In this document: positions 61,511-64,000 of the stretch, piece by piece | Layout of the letters: each line of letters starts with the position of its first letter | Numbering within the stretch: position 1 is the first letter of the stretch | Assembly: GCF_010668805.1 (NCBI RefSeq) | Contig: NZ_WUFT01000002.1 | Coordinates: 124,001 to 188,000 of the forward strand | DNA: 64,000 nucleotides | Source of the DNA: Rhizobium phaseoli | GTDB lineage: Bacteria > Pseudomonadota > Alphaproteobacteria > Rhizobiales > Rhizobiaceae | Reading direction: 5' to 3' | Position numbers and translations under genes: made by a program | The notes under the pieces: model-generated | Told to the model about the DNA's origin: nothing | The model's database searches: none | What the model saw: only the letters and a program-made list of their open reading frames with translations

Positions 61511-62356
61511 ATGGCAAAGCGTTCCTTCAAGAACTCGGCAATGCCGACCATCCTGACCTATCTCGGGCTGGCGATCGGCCTGGTCTTTTCGACCTTCCCG
61601 ATCGTGTGGATGTTTTTCAGCTCGCTGAAATCGAATACCGAAATCTTCGCTCTTCCGCCGCGGCTTTTGCCGAAGGACTTTACCCTGGCCGCCTATCTGA
61701 CGATCTTCAACGATCCGGTAAAGGTGCGGTTCTTCATCAACAGCTACTTCGTCGCTGGCGTCGTCACCTGCCTGACCCTCGTGATCGCGATCCTGACCGC
61801 TTACGGCTTCAGCCGCTATTCGTTCCGGTTCAAAAACACCTTGAACATCTTCATCATCAGCACGCAGACCGTGCCACCGATCACCCTGCTGATCCCCTAT
61901 TTCGGAATGGTGGTCGCCTTCAGGATCTTCGACACGTATCTGGCACTGATCCTCACCTATATGGTCTTCACACTGCCTTACGCAGTCCTGCTGATGACGG
62001 GCTATCTCAACACCTTGCCGAAAGAGCTGGACGAGGCCGTTCTCGTCGATGGCGGTTCGAGCTGGACAGCGCTTTGGCGTGTCATCGTGCCAGTGTCCAT
62101 CCCCGGGATCGTTGCCACGGCGGTCTATACTTTTCTGCTGGCGTGGAACGAATTCCTCTTCGCACTGACGCTGACAAAATCGATGGATCTCAGAACCGTT
62201 CCGATCGGCATCCAGCTGCTGATGGGTCAGCATGCTTTCGAATGGAATGAAATGATGGCAATGAGCGTGCTCGGTTCCCTGCCCCTCCTGGTGCTTTACC
62301 TGGTTGCTCAACGCTATTTCCTGGCCGGCATGACCGCCGGTTCGGTCAAAAGCTGA
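61511..62356 (+). CDS. Sugar ABC transporter permease, MalG-type
   Basis: This protein of about 281 residues starts at ATG 61511, with AGGTGA upstream; a GTG at 61502 is possible. The first helix is ILTYLGLAIGLVFSTFPIVW, and the EAA loop is LDEAVLVDGGSSWTALWRVI with a typical IVPVSIPGIVATAVYTF end. It forms the pore with the preceding permease. The operon ends here without an ATPase gene, implying a shared one such as 50096-51244. It converges with the PfkB gene 36 bases on. Confidence 0.91.
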   Translation: MAKRSFKNSAMPTILTYLGLAIGLVFSTFPIVWMFFSSLKSNTEIFALPPRLLPKDFTLAAYLTIFNDPVKVRFFINSYFVAGVVTCLTLVIAILTAYGFSRYSFRFKNTLNIFIISTQTVPPITLLIPYFGMVVAFRIFDTYLALILTYMVFTLPYAVLLMTGYLNTLPKELDEAVLVDGGSSWTALWRVIVPVSIPGIVATAVYTFLLAWNEFLFALTLTKSMDLRTVPIGIQLLMGQHAFEWNEMMAMSVLGSLPLLVLYLVAQRYFLAGMTAGSVKS

Positions 62357-62392
62357 GGGAGCGCAAACTCTTGCCGCCGGCGGATCGCTTCT

Positions 62393-63382
62393 TCAATCTG
62401 CATGCGCGCACGATTGCGGCTCAACGCTCCAACCCCGCAGGGCATCGCAGACCTGGACTCTGGTGGGCGCGCCGATACGTCCGCCGAACACCTGGCATTT
62501 GAGCGCCGCCGCCATCGACGACAGACGCATTGTCTCTCCGATCGGCACGCCTTCTGCGATGGCAAGAGCGAAAGCACCATGGAAGATATCGCCTGCTCCA
62601 AGCGTATCGACGGCCCTCACCTTCGGAGCGGCAAGATGAAGGATTTCGCCGGTTCGGTCATCGAACCAGAAGGAGCCGTTTTCCCCTGATGTGACACTGA
62701 TGAAGGCCTGCTCGAACTTTCGCTTCAGAAGGCCAACGGCCTTCGCCGCCTCCGCAGTTCCGGTCAAGCGCTCAGCGGCCGGCTGTGAGAATACGATGTG
62801 GCTTGCCGCCGGTGCAAGCATCTCGATCACGCCATCGCCTGCAACGTCGCCATCAAGAATGGCCGGCTTGCCCGCCTCTCTGGCTGCGAGCAGCGTCCGC
62901 AACGCAAGCTTCGGCCAGCGGACGTCGACGAGTACCGTATCGAAAGCAGACACGTCGTGTTCTGTCACCGGTTTGACCGTATCGTGCAGGCAGGCATCGT
63001 AGAAGGGCACAATCAGGCGCTCGCCCTGATCATCGACAAGGATCGTCGAAACCGCCGAACGGGCGCCTGCCACACGGACCATGCCGCTCGTATCTACTCC
63101 GCTATCGCTGAGCTCCGCCATGATGCGTTCGCCGGTGGCATCATCGCCAACCGCACCCCAAAGGCTGGCATTGCCACCCAGTCGGGCGACCGCAAAGGCC
63201 GCACTCGACGCCATACCCTCGGCGACCTGCAGCATATCGTAGGGGAGAATTTTACCCTGGCCGGTCGGCAAGGAGCGCACACGAAACAGCGTGTCGAGCA
63301 CCGCAGCGCCGACACATAAAACATTGCGCGCCGGACCTGAGCATGATGCCGAAAAGTGTGAGCGGTTTTCGGACGACATCAT
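62393..63382 (-). CDS. PfkB-family carbohydrate kinase with RIME-derived start
   Basis: This kinase of about 329 residues has the core ARNVLCVGAAVLDTLFRVRS, GMASSAAFAVARLGGNASLW and signature DTLGAGDIFHGAFALAIAEG. The native-looking part begins near residue 18. The first 14 codons (MMSSENRSHFSASC) lie inside a RIME-like repeat at 63341-63443, and no other in-frame ATG precedes the core. So either the repeat supplies a new start, or a downstream GTG is used. The sugar is unknown; it should act with the neighbouring transporters. Confidence 0.85.
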   Translation of the reverse strand: MMSSENRSHFSASCSGPARNVLCVGAAVLDTLFRVRSLPTGQGKILPYDMLQVAEGMASSAAFAVARLGGNASLWGAVGDDATGERIMAELSDSGVDTSGMVRVAGARSAVSTILVDDQGERLIVPFYDACLHDTVKPVTEHDVSAFDTVLVDVRWPKLALRTLLAAREAGKPAILDGDVAGDGVIEMLAPAASHIVFSQPAAERLTGTAEAAKAVGLLKRKFEQAFISVTSGENGSFWFDDRTGEILHLAAPKVRAVDTLGAGDIFHGAFALAIAEGVPIGETMRLSSMAAALKCQVFGGRIGAPTRVQVCDALRGWSVEPQSCAHAD

Positions 63383-63443
63383 GCTCTAACTCTTTAATTT
63401 CGAACAGGATTCTGACTTTAGGCCGATCGGCCTAAAATCATCC
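63341..63443. repeat. RIME-like intergenic palindromic repeat, copy B
   Basis: This is an inverted copy of the element at 34758-34862. The GCATGATGCCGAAAA...TCATGC palindrome (63341-63384) is followed by GACTTTAGGCC...GGCCTAAAATC (63413-63439). It overlaps the 5' end of the PfkB kinase gene and lies between it and the partial permease gene. Confidence 0.82.
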
Positions 63444-63460
63444 TGGTCAAGCAGCGGGGC

Positions 63461-64000
63461 TCACTTGACGGCTCCGGCCGTCAGCCCCGCCACGATCTGC
63501 CGTTGCGCAAACACCGTCAATATCAGCACGGGCAAAGTGACGATCAACGCCGCCGCCGCAAGTGGCCCCCAACTGACCTGTTCGAACGAAAGCATATTGT
63601 AAACCGCGACCGGCAGCGTGCGGGTCTCGCGACTGGCGAGCACGATACCGAAGACGAAGTTGTTCCAGGAGAAGATGACCGACAGGATGAAGGCGACGAC
63701 AATGCCGGGTCTGGCGATCGGCAAAGCGACCAATCGGAAAATCTGCCAGGGTGTGGCGCCGTCAATGCTGGCGGCCTCTTCCAGTTCCATCGGCGTCGTT
63801 TCGAAATAACCGATCATGATCCAGACGACGATCGGCACTGTGACGACGAGATGGATGATGATCTGCGGCAGCAGCGTGCCGAGCAGGTTCAGCCATTGGA
63901 ACAGCAGGAAGAGCGGAATCAGGAAGGAAAGGCCGGGCGTCATACGCGCGATCATGATGACCATCGCCGACTTCTCAGCCTTCAGGCGCGCGATGCCATA
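63461..64000 (-). CDS. Sugar ABC transporter permease, MalG-type (partial, runs off right edge)
   Basis: The frame is open from the right edge to a stop at 63461, giving at least 179 residues. It starts within YGIARLKAEKSAMVIMIARM and carries the MalG EAA loop MELEEAASIDGATPWQIFRL and IVFAQRQIVAGL-like LTVFAQRQIVAGLTAGAVK at its end. Helices such as FLIPLFLLFQWLNLLGTLL and GIVVAFILSVIFSWNNFVFG are evident. An in-frame internal ATG at 63964 is not the true start. It is the second permease of another CUT1 importer. The other parts lie beyond the window. Confidence 0.88.
   Translation of the reverse strand, partial: YGIARLKAEKSAMVIMIARMTPGLSFLIPLFLLFQWLNLLGTLLPQIIIHLVVTVPIVVWIMIGYFETTPMELEEAASIDGATPWQIFRLVALPIARPGIVVAFILSVIFSWNNFVFGIVLASRETRTLPVAVYNMLSFEQVSWGPLAAAALIVTLPVLILTVFAQRQIVAGLTAGAVK

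Noticed and set aside
1..64000. CRISPR arrays, tRNA or rRNA genes, insertion sequences, replication origin
   Set aside because: No regularly spaced repeats, cloverleaf or rRNA-like sequence, transposase gene or repABC-type gene was noticed on reading both strands.

Overview
The window looks like a replicon of a fast-growing rhizobium (Rhizobium leguminosarum / R. etli group), probably a large plasmid or an accessory chromosomal region. The reasons are its high GC, dense transporter and catabolic operons, a calsymin (casA)-casR pair known from R. etli, RIME-type intergenic palindromic repeats, and rhizobial flagellar and chemotaxis proteins. I see no rRNA, tRNA, CRISPR array, insertion sequence or replication origin. 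Species and replicon are inferred, not proven.

Region 1 (1-10.9 kb) is one long minus-strand catabolic operon running from 9663 off the left edge: DUF1185 protein, alpha/beta hydrolase, flavin reductase, luciferase-like monooxygenase, aldehyde dehydrogenase, NIPSNAP protein, a Pot-type ABC transporter and succinate-semialdehyde dehydrogenase. A GntR regulator sits upstream. A perfect 22-bp palindrome lies before the first gene, with two imperfect relatives nearby, one of them before gntR. The set suggests oxygenative breakdown of a small, probably nitrogen-containing, compound to succinate.

Region 2 (10.9-28 kb) is sulfur scavenging. It holds a taurine/sulfonate-type ABC transporter, an FMN reductase (MsuE/SsuE type) with a ladder of small genes, a ChaC-type glutathione-degrading enzyme, and a frameshifted flavin monooxygenase. 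It also holds a unit resembling the Bacillus ytmI/yxe S-alkylcysteine salvage operons: two binding proteins, a fused permease-ATPase, an N-acetyltransferase, an M20 deacylase and two flavin monooxygenases.

Region 3 (28-45.6 kb) is motility and plant association. It has a soluble PAS-PAS chemoreceptor flanked by a large DUF1217-repeat gene and a broken partial copy of that gene. Next come casR-casA with matching 16-bp inverted repeats, a stand-alone flgE-flgK-flgL set, a DUF6502-DUF5666 pair, an AT-rich exported orphan, an orphan VapB-type antitoxin, a second chemoreceptor and a DUF4112 protein.

Region 4 (45.6-64 kb) is carbohydrate or polyol catabolism. It has two Gfo/Idh/MocA dehydrogenases, two sugar-phosphate isomerase/epimerase-fold proteins, a ribulose-phosphate-3-epimerase homologue, a ROK kinase, two PfkB kinases, a DhnA-type aldolase, and DeoR and LacI regulators. 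One CUT1-type transporter is complete except for its ATPase, a second runs off the right edge, and one UgpC/MsmK-like ATPase may serve both. The genes fit oxidation, isomerisation, phosphorylation and aldol cleavage of an unidentified sugar. Hairpins directly follow four of the five intact solute-binding-protein genes.
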